Below, piece by piece: positions 1-4,993 of a stretch of 5,022 bases of DNA. The translations under genes and the position numbers were made by a program. This stretch comes from Spongiibacteraceae bacterium. Its GTDB lineage: Bacteria > Pseudomonadota > Gammaproteobacteria > Pseudomonadales > PIVM01. The stretch is taken from positions 1 to 5,022 of the forward strand of contig JAUXDF010000267.1 in NCBI GenBank assembly GCA_030618505.1, read 5' to 3'. How positions within the stretch are numbered: position 1 is the stretch's first letter; every line of letters begins with the position of its first letter. The notes below the pieces were generated by a model, which was given only the letters and a program-made list of their open reading frames with translations, was not told the DNA's origin and ran no database searches.

Positions 1-1260
1 CCGCTTGGCCTCCGACTTAGCAACCGGCGGCTCCCTTAAGCCCCCCTGCGCCTCACAAATCGCCTGAAACTTTTCCCAGGCTTTTGCCGAAAGCAAAGTA
101 TCAAGTGCAAGTTGATAGCCCTCGCCCGTTTTTGCAAGACCACCCATTTCAAGAATATCGCCAGCCAGCAACACTGCTCTTTCCTGAAGATCCTGCGGTG
201 CCTCTTGTTGTTTAAGCACAGCAAGAATATCTCGAGCCTCCAGAGCCGGGCCTATACCTTGCCCTACCGGTTGAGAGCCATCGGAGAAAACACACTTAAC
301 CTTTAAGTCCAGGGCAGCACCGACCGTTGTCAACTGCTGATCCAGCTTGGCTGCCAAATGGTAATTTCTCACCTTGGCGGTTGCGCCAACGGGTATATCA
401 ATCAACACATGGGTGGAGCCCGCCGCCACCTTTTTTGAAATAATAGACGCCACTAACTGACCTTCACTGTCTAGATCCAAAGCCCGCTCAACACGAATGA
501 CAATATCATCGGTTGGGCTCAAACTGACCGAGCCACCCCAGGCAATACAGCCCCCCTCTTGCTCAACAACCGCTTGCATACGGGAAAAGGACAAATCAAC
601 CGGAGCCAGCGTTTCCATCGTATCAGCCGTACCCGCCGGTGAAGTGATTGCACGCGATGAGGTCTTTGGCATCATCAAACCGTTGGCGCAAACAATAGCA
701 ACCACAATCGGTGTGGTACGATTTCCCGGCAAACCCCCGACGCAATGTTTATCCATTACGTTCGGCACACCCCAGTCAAAGCGCTCTCCTGAAGCTACCA
801 TCGCTCTGGTCAGCGCAATAATTTCCTCAGCGCTTAAACGGTTGCCTGCACAAGAAGTCACATAGGCGGCCAGCTGAATATCCGAATAACGCCGCTCTTT
901 TATATCTGAAATAATTTCCTCAATTCTGGCACTCGAATAGGCTTGGCCATAAAGCTTTGCTCTCACATAGCTCATCGACTCAACGGGTCGAGCATAACCA
1001 AAACGGGCCTTTTCCCCCTCCTCAGCCCCCAGTAACTGCCATGCAGCTTCCGATAAGCCGACCTGACGATGGGAGAGAAAATCACTACTGACAATATTCA
1101 AAGTGGCAAGAATACTCGCCGTCTCGGTACTGACCCGAATCCTGGCCTGGGCATCAAAACCCTCGGAACGACAGACATGGCAGTCCTTGCGCATATACAC
1201 CACCGGCTCCTGGTGCGTATCGATACCAAGTCGTCTGAGATAGAGAAAATTGTTTTTCAT
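1..1260 (-). CDS. Type-2 thymidine phosphorylase (AMP-phosphorylase-like), C-terminus cut by window edge
   Basis: The reading frame stays open from ATG at 1260 to base 1, giving 420 codons; the family is usually about 500 residues, so roughly 80-90 are missing. It would catalyse reversible phosphorolysis of a pyrimidine nucleoside, or of a nucleoside monophosphate, in the cytoplasm. Residues about 1-85 form the extra N-terminal domain typical of the archaeal AMP-phosphorylase branch and absent from E. coli DeoA. The phosphate-binding stretch begins DKHCVGG at 170-176 and continues LPGNRTT to 183. The substrate loop SSRAITSPAGTADTMETL spans 201-218 and closely resembles the archaeal form. Cys173 stands where E. 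coli DeoA has Ser, which I believe is normal for this subfamily. In-frame TAG and TAA lie 12-13 codons upstream, and no other ATG, GTG or TTG lies between, so the start is firm. Annotation pipelines often call such proteins thymidine phosphorylase; whether the substrate is thymidine or a nucleotide cannot be told from sequence. Confidence 0.93.
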   Translation of the reverse strand, partial: MKNNFLYLRRLGIDTHQEPVVYMRKDCHVCRSEGFDAQARIRVSTETASILATLNIVSSDFLSHRQVGLSEAAWQLLGAEEGEKARFGYARPVESMSYVRAKLYGQAYSSARIEEIISDIKERRYSDIQLAAYVTSCAGNRLSAEEIIALTRAMVASGERFDWGVPNVMDKHCVGGLPGNRTTPIVVAIVCANGLMMPKTSSRAITSPAGTADTMETLAPVDLSFSRMQAVVEQEGGCIAWGGSVSLSPTDDIVIRVERALDLDSEGQLVASIISKKVAAGSTHVLIDIPVGATAKVRNYHLAAKLDQQLTTVGAALDLKVKCVFSDGSQPVGQGIGPALEARDILAVLKQQEAPQDLQERAVLLAGDILEMGGLAKTGEGYQLALDTLLSAKAWEKFQAICEAQGGLREPPVAKSEAKR

Positions 1261-1293
1261 GGTAGCTATTGGGTCATCCCCCGTATTTTCCTT
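1261..1293 (-). promoter_or_regulatory. Phosphorylase leader with Shine-Dalgarno-like AAGGA and a three-codon upstream frame
   Basis: Read on the minus strand, AAGGA (1293-1289) is followed after 11 bases by ATG ACC CAA TAG (1277-1266), which encodes Met-Thr-Gln. This minimal frame stops 5 bases before the phosphorylase ATG at 1260. The AAGGA lies 28 bases from the real start, too far for normal initiation, and a G run (GGGGG, 1282-1278) ends 17 bases from it. Translation could therefore depend on reinitiation after the mini-frame, or the gene may simply have a weak site. The sequence is seen directly; any regulatory role is inference. Confidence 0.3.
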
Positions 1294-1317
1294 TTACTAT
1301 TTCCGATACTCACTACC

Positions 1318-1463
1318 TAGTGCCTAACCAGAAACCGGAAGTTTTCGAAAATTAAGTCCGCTCCTGGCCAATGGAAATCTAGCTCCTAGGCCTTTTCAAG
1401 GCCTTTAAGTCGCAAGATTTCCATTGGCCAGGATCTCTTTGTCTAATTTCTGGATGGGCACTA
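1318..1463. repeat. 146-bp palindromic MITE-like element with TA ends
   Basis: Three nested inverted repeats share one centre. The outer arms, AGTGCCTAACCAGAAA (1319-1334) and the complement of 1447-1462, match at 14 of 16 bases. The middle arms (1362-1380 and 1415-1433) are a perfect 19-bp match beginning TCCTGGCCAATGG. The core AGGCCTT (1388-1394) and AAGGCCT (1398-1404) form a perfect 7-bp stem with a 3-base loop. TA occurs at both extreme ends, consistent with the TA target duplication of IS630/Tc1-type transposition. There is no coding capacity, so this fits a non-autonomous miniature element. It fills about half of the gap between two divergent genes, so promoter elements for the phosphorylase may lie inside it. 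The family cannot be named without finding other copies. Confidence 0.8.
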
Positions 1464-1491
1464 ACTAATTCTAGCGCCTCTTAGTTCAACT

Positions 1492-1522
1492 TTGCTATGC
1501 ATTAAGTCAATACAAATATACA
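1492..1522 (+). promoter_or_regulatory. Weak candidate promoter for the beta-CASP nuclease gene
   Basis: TTGCTA (1492-1497) matches the sigma-70 -35 consensus at 4 of 6. TATACA (1517-1522) matches the -10 consensus at 4 of 6, with a long 19-base spacer. It lies between the palindromic element and the ribosome binding site, in an A+T-rich stretch, and is the best pair I found there. Both boxes are imperfect, so the call is tentative. Confidence 0.25.
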
Positions 1523-1545
1523 CTCGGGTAACACTGCCAGCTTTA

Positions 1546-1563
1546 CCCCCCCCTTTTAGAGGA
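1546..1563 (+). promoter_or_regulatory. Ribosome binding site of the nuclease gene, preceded by an eight-C run
   Basis: AGAGGA (1558-1563) lies 8 bases before the TTG at 1572, an ideal spacing. The in-frame TAG at 1557-1559 rules out any earlier start, so this site fixes the rare TTG initiation codon. Eight consecutive C bases (1546-1553) sit 4 bases upstream of the site, in the presumed leader. Such a tract can vary in length by slippage; an effect on expression is speculative. Confidence 0.75.
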
Positions 1564-1571
1564 CTGCCGCA

Positions 1572-2927
1572 TTGAAACTACAATTTTTGGGCGCAACTGA
1601 AACGGTTACCGGTTCGAAGTATTTAATCAGCCACGGCGAGCAAAAGTTACTGATTGACTGCGGTCTCTATCAGGGAGTCAAAAATTTTCGCCTGCGCAAC
1701 TGGGCGCAACTCCCCGTCGATCCAAAATCGATTGATGCGGTGGTGTTAACCCACGCCCATATCGATCATAGCGGCTATCTACCCGCGCTAATAAAAGCGG
1801 GTTTTAGGGGCAAAGTATATTGTTCAAAGGCAACGAAAGCACTGTGTAAAGTGCTACTGCCCGATGCCGGCTATTTACAGGAAGAAGACGCCCGCTACGC
1901 AAATTACCGCAAGTTTAGCAAACACCATCCAGCACAAGCACTTTATACCGAGGATGATGGCAAGGCCAGCCTTGCTTACTTACACCCTATCGCTTACAAC
2001 CATAGCGAAAAGGTCACAGACGAGCTAAGCATCGAACTGACACCGGTGGGGCACATTTTAGGTGCCTGCGCGGTAAAAGTAAGTAATGGCAAAACCTCAG
2101 TACTTTTCAGTGGCGACATTGGCCGCCCCAACGACCCCATCATGTACCCGCCTATTCCTGTAACAAGCGCTGACTATGTCGTCGTCGAATCAACCTATGG
2201 TAACAGACGACATAAGCCGGTCGATGAGGAACAGGTACTCGCAGATATTATTAACAGCACCATCAAACGCGGAGGCACCATTTTAATGCCGGCATTCGCA
2301 GTTGGCCGAGCGCAAACCATGCTCTACTTCCTGTTAAAACTGAAAGAAAAAGAAATGATTCCCGACGTACCAGTATTTTTAAACAGCCCGATGGCGATTA
2401 CCGCCACAGAAATATTCTGTAATTACCACAACGAACACAAACTCAATGCCGACACCTGCAAAAAGATTGACGATGGCACTACTTACGTCCGCACCGCTGA
2501 AGAATCAAAAGAACTCAACACCAAAAAATTCCCGTCGATTATTATTTCTGCCAGCGGCATGGCCAGTGGCGGACGTATTTTACACCACCTGAAATCACTC
2601 GCCCCTGACCATCGTAATAGCATTGTATTTTTAGGCTTCCAGGCACCCGGCACACGAGGAGACCATATGATTAACGGTGCCAGAGAAATAAAAATTCACG
2701 GTGCTTATCATCAAGTAAGAGCACAAATCCATGTGCTGGACAGCCTCTCTGCACATGCCGATTACCAGGAGATTATCGACTGGCTCGCCAATATAAAGAC
2801 ACCGCCGAAGAGAACTTTTGTCACCCACGGCGAACGCACCGCCAGCGATGCAATGCGCCATCATATACAGGAACAATTAGGCTGGGATGTTTGCGTACCT
2901 GAATACCTTTATGAAACTACATTGTAA
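1572..2927 (+). CDS. Beta-CASP metallo-beta-lactamase RNA exonuclease/endonuclease
   Basis: This complete 451-residue protein of the metallo-beta-lactamase/beta-CASP family (CPSF73/YSH1-like) is predicted to be a cytoplasmic zinc-dependent ribonuclease. The lactamase part supplies motif 2 as HAHIDH (His61, His63, Asp65, His66), motif 3 as His161 in GHILGA, and motif 4 as Asp182 in SGDIGRP. The beta-CASP part follows with motif A Glu206 in ESTYG, the conserved stretch MPAFAVGRAQ (239-248), NSPMA (271-275) and SASGMASGGR (326-335). Motif B is His395 in LSAHADY and motif C is His419 in THGER. All metal ligands are present and length is normal for the family, so it should be active. It starts at TTG with a well-placed AGAGGA. 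It is transcribed away from the phosphorylase gene, and I recall such genes neighbouring one another in other proteobacteria, which suggests that RNA breakdown feeds nucleotide salvage. Whether it cuts exo- or endonucleolytically cannot be read from the sequence. Confidence 0.95.
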   Translation: MKLQFLGATETVTGSKYLISHGEQKLLIDCGLYQGVKNFRLRNWAQLPVDPKSIDAVVLTHAHIDHSGYLPALIKAGFRGKVYCSKATKALCKVLLPDAGYLQEEDARYANYRKFSKHHPAQALYTEDDGKASLAYLHPIAYNHSEKVTDELSIELTPVGHILGACAVKVSNGKTSVLFSGDIGRPNDPIMYPPIPVTSADYVVVESTYGNRRHKPVDEEQVLADIINSTIKRGGTILMPAFAVGRAQTMLYFLLKLKEKEMIPDVPVFLNSPMAITATEIFCNYHNEHKLNADTCKKIDDGTTYVRTAEESKELNTKKFPSIIISASGMASGGRILHHLKSLAPDHRNSIVFLGFQAPGTRGDHMINGAREIKIHGAYHQVRAQIHVLDSLSAHADYQEIIDWLANIKTPPKRTFVTHGERTASDAMRHHIQEQLGWDVCVPEYLYETTL

Positions 2928-2929
2928 CT

Positions 2930-3042
2930 CCAGTAAAGTCACAAAGTTCGTCATTCCGGCAGTCTTTTAGCTGGAATCCAGTTTGCAGGACTCTGGATCC
3001 CCGACAAAACACTTCGGGGATGACGGTTTGAATTTATACTGG
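2930..3042. repeat. Two-hairpin palindromic repeat after the nuclease gene; possible terminator or mRNA stabiliser
   Basis: Two hairpins of equal design lie in tandem. The first pairs 2953-2960 (ATTCCGGC) with 2970-2977 (GCTGGAAT), with one G-T pair and a 9-base loop. The second pairs 2997-3004 (ATCCCCGA) with 3014-3021 perfectly, again with a 9-base loop. The core runs from CGTCATTCC (2949) to GGGATGACG (3025) and is an imperfect palindrome overall. Weaker symmetry extends to CCAGTA (2930-2935) and TACTGG (3037-3042). CGTCATTCC...GGAATGACG-type repeats are widespread between genes in proteobacteria. It starts 3 bases after the nuclease stop codon, so the hairpins would form at the mRNA 3' end. 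There is no U-run directly after them, so intrinsic termination is uncertain. Confidence 0.7.
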
Positions 3043-3082
3043 CTTTTCGAACAGATGAGGTAAAAAAGTAATAATAAAAGTA

Positions 3083-3110
3083 TTGATCTTTTTCTTTAGC
3101 CTTTTATAAA
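3083..3110 (+). promoter_or_regulatory. Candidate promoter before the 42-residue membrane protein
   Basis: TTGATC (3083-3088, 4 of 6) and TATAAA (3105-3110, 5 of 6) are separated by 16 bases, a good sigma-70-like pair in an A+T-rich stretch. The weakness is position: transcription would start near 3117, inside the ribosome binding site at 3115-3122. That leaves almost no leader. Read-through from the nuclease gene is the alternative. Confidence 0.25.
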
Positions 3111-3127
3111 GCCAAAGGAAGGCTGCC

Positions 3128-3256
3128 ATGTATTTTGATGAAACTATTATCGCCTCACTACTGGTTATCGCCGCCGCATTATCCGTATTAGGTGGCTTTG
3201 CTTATATTGTCTTTCAGGATGTCAAAAAGAGCCACGACAACGCTACTGAGAAATAG
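3128..3256 (+). CDS. Small single-span membrane protein, 42 residues, unknown function
   Basis: The open frame runs from ATG at 3128 to TAG at 3254-3256. A strong purine-rich site, AAGGAAGG (3115-3122), ends 5 bases before the ATG, which is the main reason for calling it real. The protein begins MYFDETIIAS, then has one hydrophobic helix at about residues 7-29 rich in Ile, Leu, Val and Ala, and ends with a polar tail containing VKKSHDNATEK. The acidic N-terminus and the lysines after the helix suggest an inner-membrane protein with its N-terminus outside by the positive-inside rule. It stands alone between the palindromic repeat and the toxin-antitoxin cassette. I do not recognise the family. 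Small membrane subunits or regulators of larger complexes look like this, but nothing here names a partner. Confidence 0.6.
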   Translation: MYFDETIIASLLVIAAALSVLGGFAYIVFQDVKKSHDNATEK

Positions 3257-3279
3257 CAAACACCTAATAATGTAGCCTT

Positions 3280-3357
3280 GACCACGTAGCGTTTTGGTCG
3301 TGAGCTTGCGAAGTCAAGGGAACGCCGCAAGTTCCGCAAGATTGCCTTGTTAGTTGC
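3280..3357 (+). repeat. Left inverted repeat of the toxin-antitoxin cassette
   Basis: Bases 3283-3308 match the reverse complement of 4000-4025 at 25 of 26 positions (core GTTTTGGTCGTGAGCTTG at 3291-3308). Similarity continues inward with small gaps through GAAGTCA and GGG to about 3320. It resumes as a perfect 10-base match, TGTTAGTTGC (3348-3357), to GCAACTAACA at 3961-3970. Outward, GACC (3280-3283) also matches, apart from a one-base difference in C number. The left copy folds within itself: CCTTGAC (3276-3282) pairs with GTCAAGG (3313-3319), and CTTGCG (3305-3310) with CGCAAG (3326-3331). It ends just before the antitoxin promoter. Confidence 0.75.
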
Positions 3358-3370
3358 TGCGTGCTAACAT
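3342..3370 (+). promoter_or_regulatory. Toxin-antitoxin promoter with overlapping palindromic operator candidate
   Basis: TTGCCT (3342-3347, 4 of 6) and TAACAT (3365-3370, 4 of 6) are spaced by 17 bases, the optimal sigma-70 distance. A perfect inverted repeat, TGTTAG (3348-3353) and CTAACA (3364-3369), fills the spacer and overlaps the -10 box. RelB-type ribbon-helix-helix antitoxins usually repress their own operon by binding palindromes in this position, so this is a sensible operator. A second, weaker palindrome, TGCGTGC (3358-3364) with GTACGCA (3373-3379), overlaps it. Function is inferred from placement. Confidence 0.45.
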
Positions 3371-3400
3371 TTGTACGCACACCTAGACCGAGGCCTTTTT

Positions 3401-3679
3401 ATGGATACTAGAATTCAATTTAGAGTTGATGAAGAAACAAAACGCCTGGCCCAGCAAATGGCCGAAAGCCAAGGTCGCACACTGAGCGATGCTTGTCGAG
3501 AACTCGCGGAACAACTTGCTGATCAACAGCGTAAAGCAGTATCTCATGATACTTGGTTAACTGAACAAGTAAATTTGGCTTTTGACAAATTTGATGCAGA
3601 GAGATCTGTATTTATTGAGCATGACCAAGCTAAATCAAGAATGGCAGAACGCAAAGCTAAAATTCGAAGCAGGGATTAA
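3401..3679 (+). CDS. RelB/DinJ-family type II antitoxin
   Basis: This 92-residue protein should neutralise the toxin encoded immediately downstream and repress the shared promoter. Residues 3-40 look like the RelB/DinJ ribbon-helix-helix: a short strand, RIQFRVD, then two helices around ETKRLAQQMAESQGRT and LSDACRELAEQLA. The C-terminal half (about 50-92, DTWLTEQVNLAFDKFDAE through MAERKAKIRSRD) is charged and likely disordered until it wraps the toxin; it resembles the tails of antitoxins paired with RelE/ParE toxins. The ATG at 3401 is chosen because GAGG (3390-3393) lies 7 bases before it. An in-frame TTG at 3371 would add ten residues but falls on the likely -10 box. The stop at 3677-3679 is 3 bases before the toxin GTG, giving a two-gene operon. 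The family call rests on resemblance by eye. Confidence 0.88.
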   Translation: MDTRIQFRVDEETKRLAQQMAESQGRTLSDACRELAEQLADQQRKAVSHDTWLTEQVNLAFDKFDAERSVFIEHDQAKSRMAERKAKIRSRD

Positions 3680-3682
3680 TTG

Positions 3683-3961
3683 GTGATTTACTGGGAGGAA
3701 GAGTCTCTAAACGACCGCGAAAAAATATTTGAATTTCTATTTGAATTTAATCCTGAAGCAGCTGAAAAAACAGATGAAGTCATTGAGAAAAAAGTAGAAA
3801 ACTTGCTTCTACAGCCGTTAATGGGTGTAGAACGCGAAGGAATTAGAGGTCGATTGCTAATAATCCCTAAAGTATCAATGATCGTATCCTACTGGGTTGA
3901 TAACTCCGTAATTCGTGTTATGAGAGTGCTTCACCAGAGGCAACAATTTCCGACGACATAG
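3683..3961 (+). CDS. RelE/ParE-family type II toxin
   Basis: This 92-residue protein is the toxin partner of the antitoxin just upstream. The helical N-terminal half has SLNDREKIFEFLFEFNPEAAEKT (residues 8-30), typical of the ParE helix pair. A short loop, QPLMGVEREGIRGR (44-57), leads into the beta-sheet half with LLIIPKVSMIVSYWVD and IRVMRVLHQRQQFP (77-90). The RVLHxRQxFP ending is characteristic of the RelE/ParE superfamily. Candidate functional residues are Arg57, Arg81, His84 and Arg86. Whether it poisons gyrase (ParE-like) or cuts ribosomal mRNA (RelE-like) cannot be decided. AGGGA (3671-3675) is 7 bases before the GTG at 3683; a TTG directly before it (3680) is the alternative, adding one residue. 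The 3-base gap to the antitoxin stop implies coupled translation. The stop codon overlaps the first base of the right inverted repeat. Confidence 0.88.
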   Translation: MIYWEEESLNDREKIFEFLFEFNPEAAEKTDEVIEKKVENLLLQPLMGVEREGIRGRLLIIPKVSMIVSYWVDNSVIRVMRVLHQRQQFPTT

Positions 3962-4029
3962 CAACTAACAGGTAGTGTTACCCCCCCCCTCTGATTTCAC
4001 AAGCTCACGACCAAAACACTACGTGGGTC
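3961..4029 (+). repeat. Right inverted repeat of the toxin-antitoxin cassette, with a nine-C run
   Basis: This is the mirror copy of the left repeat. GCAACTAACA (3961-3970) is the exact complement of 3348-3357, and 4000-4025 complements 3283-3308 with one mismatch. Between these parts the two copies differ more, and this copy is about 10 bases shorter. It contains nine consecutive C bases (3981-3989) that the left copy has only as GGG. The repeat begins on the last base of the toxin stop codon, so the cassette is tightly packed. The stretch from 4030 to 4084, between it and the transporter gene, shows nothing else that I can support. Confidence 0.75.
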
Positions 4030-4084
4030 GCACTGTACCCAATACGTTTCACGGGGCAAACTAATCAAGGCCAATTTGGCATAT

Positions 4085-4993
4085 TTAGTCTTTGATATCA
4101 GGCTCGAAAAACAACCACAAAACCTGTGGGAATCTCTTCTTAAAATCCACCTCGCAGCGGTTAATGGCGGCAATAAGCTCGTGACTACTTTCAGTCTCTT
4201 CCATCCGCGCTTTCACCGCCACCATCACATCATCCCCTAACTGCAAAGTTAACAAATTAAACAACTCGGCAACTTCTTGATGGCTTTCCAAAAACTCCCT
4301 CATCTGTGTGCGCGTTCTTAGCTCAACGCCCTCACCAATCAACAAAGCCTTCACCTCTCGGCCCAGCAAAAAGGCAATTACTATCAGCAGCACACCAATA
4401 ACAATACTACCCAAAGCATCGTATACCGGATCTCCCGTCAACATAGTTAACAACACCGCCACCAGCGCAAATGCCAAGCCCAGCAAGGCTGCAATATCCT
4501 CACCGAACACCACCAACAATTCACTCTGGCGAGATTGGCGAAACCACTGCCATAACGATTGACTACCCCGCGTTTTATTCACCTCCCGCACACAAGTGTA
4601 CAAGGAAACCCCCTCAGCCAGAATAGCAAACACCAAAACACCCACAGCTACCAGGGGATAGCTCAAAGGCTCAGGGTGCTGCAATTTATGGATGCCTTCA
4701 TAAACCGAAAACAAGCCCCCCATACAAAACAACATCAGCGCGACAATAAAAGACCAGAAATAAACCTCCTTACCGTAACCCAGCGGAAAGTCAGGTGATG
4801 GAGGCTTCTTCGCCTGCTTAATGCCTAGTAACAACAAGAGCTGATTACCACAATCTGCAAAGGAGTGAACCGACTCCGCCATCATCGAACCCGAACCGGT
4901 AATAAAAGCCGCCACCGACTTGGCAATCGCGATCGCAGAATTTGCCCCTAAGGCATAAAAAATACTTTTAACTGAATCCGCCTGACCTGACAT
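4085..4993 (-). CDS. Cation diffusion facilitator (CDF) transporter, ZnT9-like branch
   Basis: This complete 302-residue inner-membrane protein is predicted to export divalent metal (Zn2+, possibly others) by proton exchange. Six hydrophobic spans fall at about residues 11-31, 36-58, 78-98, 111-133, 160-183 and 190-210, followed by a soluble cytoplasmic domain at 211-302. In the second span AESVHSFADCGNQ (39-51) gives the metal ligands His43 and Asp47. PLGYGKEVYFWS (70-81) is a family signature before the third span. In the fifth span GEDIAALLG (164-172) has Glu165 and Asp166 where most CDF proteins have HxxxD, a pattern I associate with the SLC30A9/ZnT9-like branch. Metal specificity is therefore unsure. 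The C-terminal domain ends FFEPDIKD. AAGGAG (5010-5005 on the minus strand) lies 11 bases before the ATG, slightly long but acceptable. The gene is convergent with the toxin gene and has no evident operon partner in the window. Confidence 0.93.
   Translation of the reverse strand: MSGQADSVKSIFYALGANSAIAIAKSVAAFITGSGSMMAESVHSFADCGNQLLLLLGIKQAKKPPSPDFPLGYGKEVYFWSFIVALMLFCMGGLFSVYEGIHKLQHPEPLSYPLVAVGVLVFAILAEGVSLYTCVREVNKTRGSQSLWQWFRQSRQSELLVVFGEDIAALLGLAFALVAVLLTMLTGDPVYDALGSIVIGVLLIVIAFLLGREVKALLIGEGVELRTRTQMREFLESHQEVAELFNLLTLQLGDDVMVAVKARMEETESSHELIAAINRCEVDFKKRFPQVLWLFFEPDIKD

Noticed and set aside
497..865. Plus-strand open frame of 122 codons, with smaller ones at 36-224, 112-306 and 1069-1320
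   Set aside because: All but the end of the last lie within the minus-strand phosphorylase, which has a continuous frame and clear family motifs across 1-1260. The alternative translations resemble no protein family, and I saw no supporting ribosome binding sites.
1388..1404. Core hairpin of the palindromic element as an intrinsic terminator
   Set aside because: There is no uridine run after the stem on either strand, and it lies upstream of both divergent genes, where a terminator would serve neither. It is better explained as part of the nested palindrome.
2631..2876. Minus-strand open frame of 81 codons
   Set aside because: It lies inside the nuclease gene, opposite the conserved motif B and C region, and has no recognisable product.
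3371..3400. TTG at 3371 as the antitoxin start
   Set aside because: It abuts the -10 box of the candidate promoter and lacks a Shine-Dalgarno site, whereas ATG at 3401 has GAGG 7 bases upstream and gives the usual family N-terminus.
3261..4080. Integron gene cassette with attC recombination sites on each side of the toxin-antitoxin pair
   Set aside because: The complementarity of GTTAGTT and AACTAAC fits cassette logic. However, neither matches the consensus GTTRRRY/RYYYAAC fully, the right side lacks a closing GTTRRRY, and the two arms are inverted rather than direct. It is kept only as an alternative within a finding.
4070..4080. GCCAA-T-TTGGC palindrome as a terminator for the transporter gene
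   Set aside because: The centre is a single base, so no real hairpin loop can form at full pairing, and no T-run follows on the minus strand.
4308..4798. Two plus-strand open frames of 84 and 79 codons
   Set aside because: Both are antisense to the membrane-spanning part of the CDF transporter, and their low-complexity composition is what the complement of such coding sequence produces.
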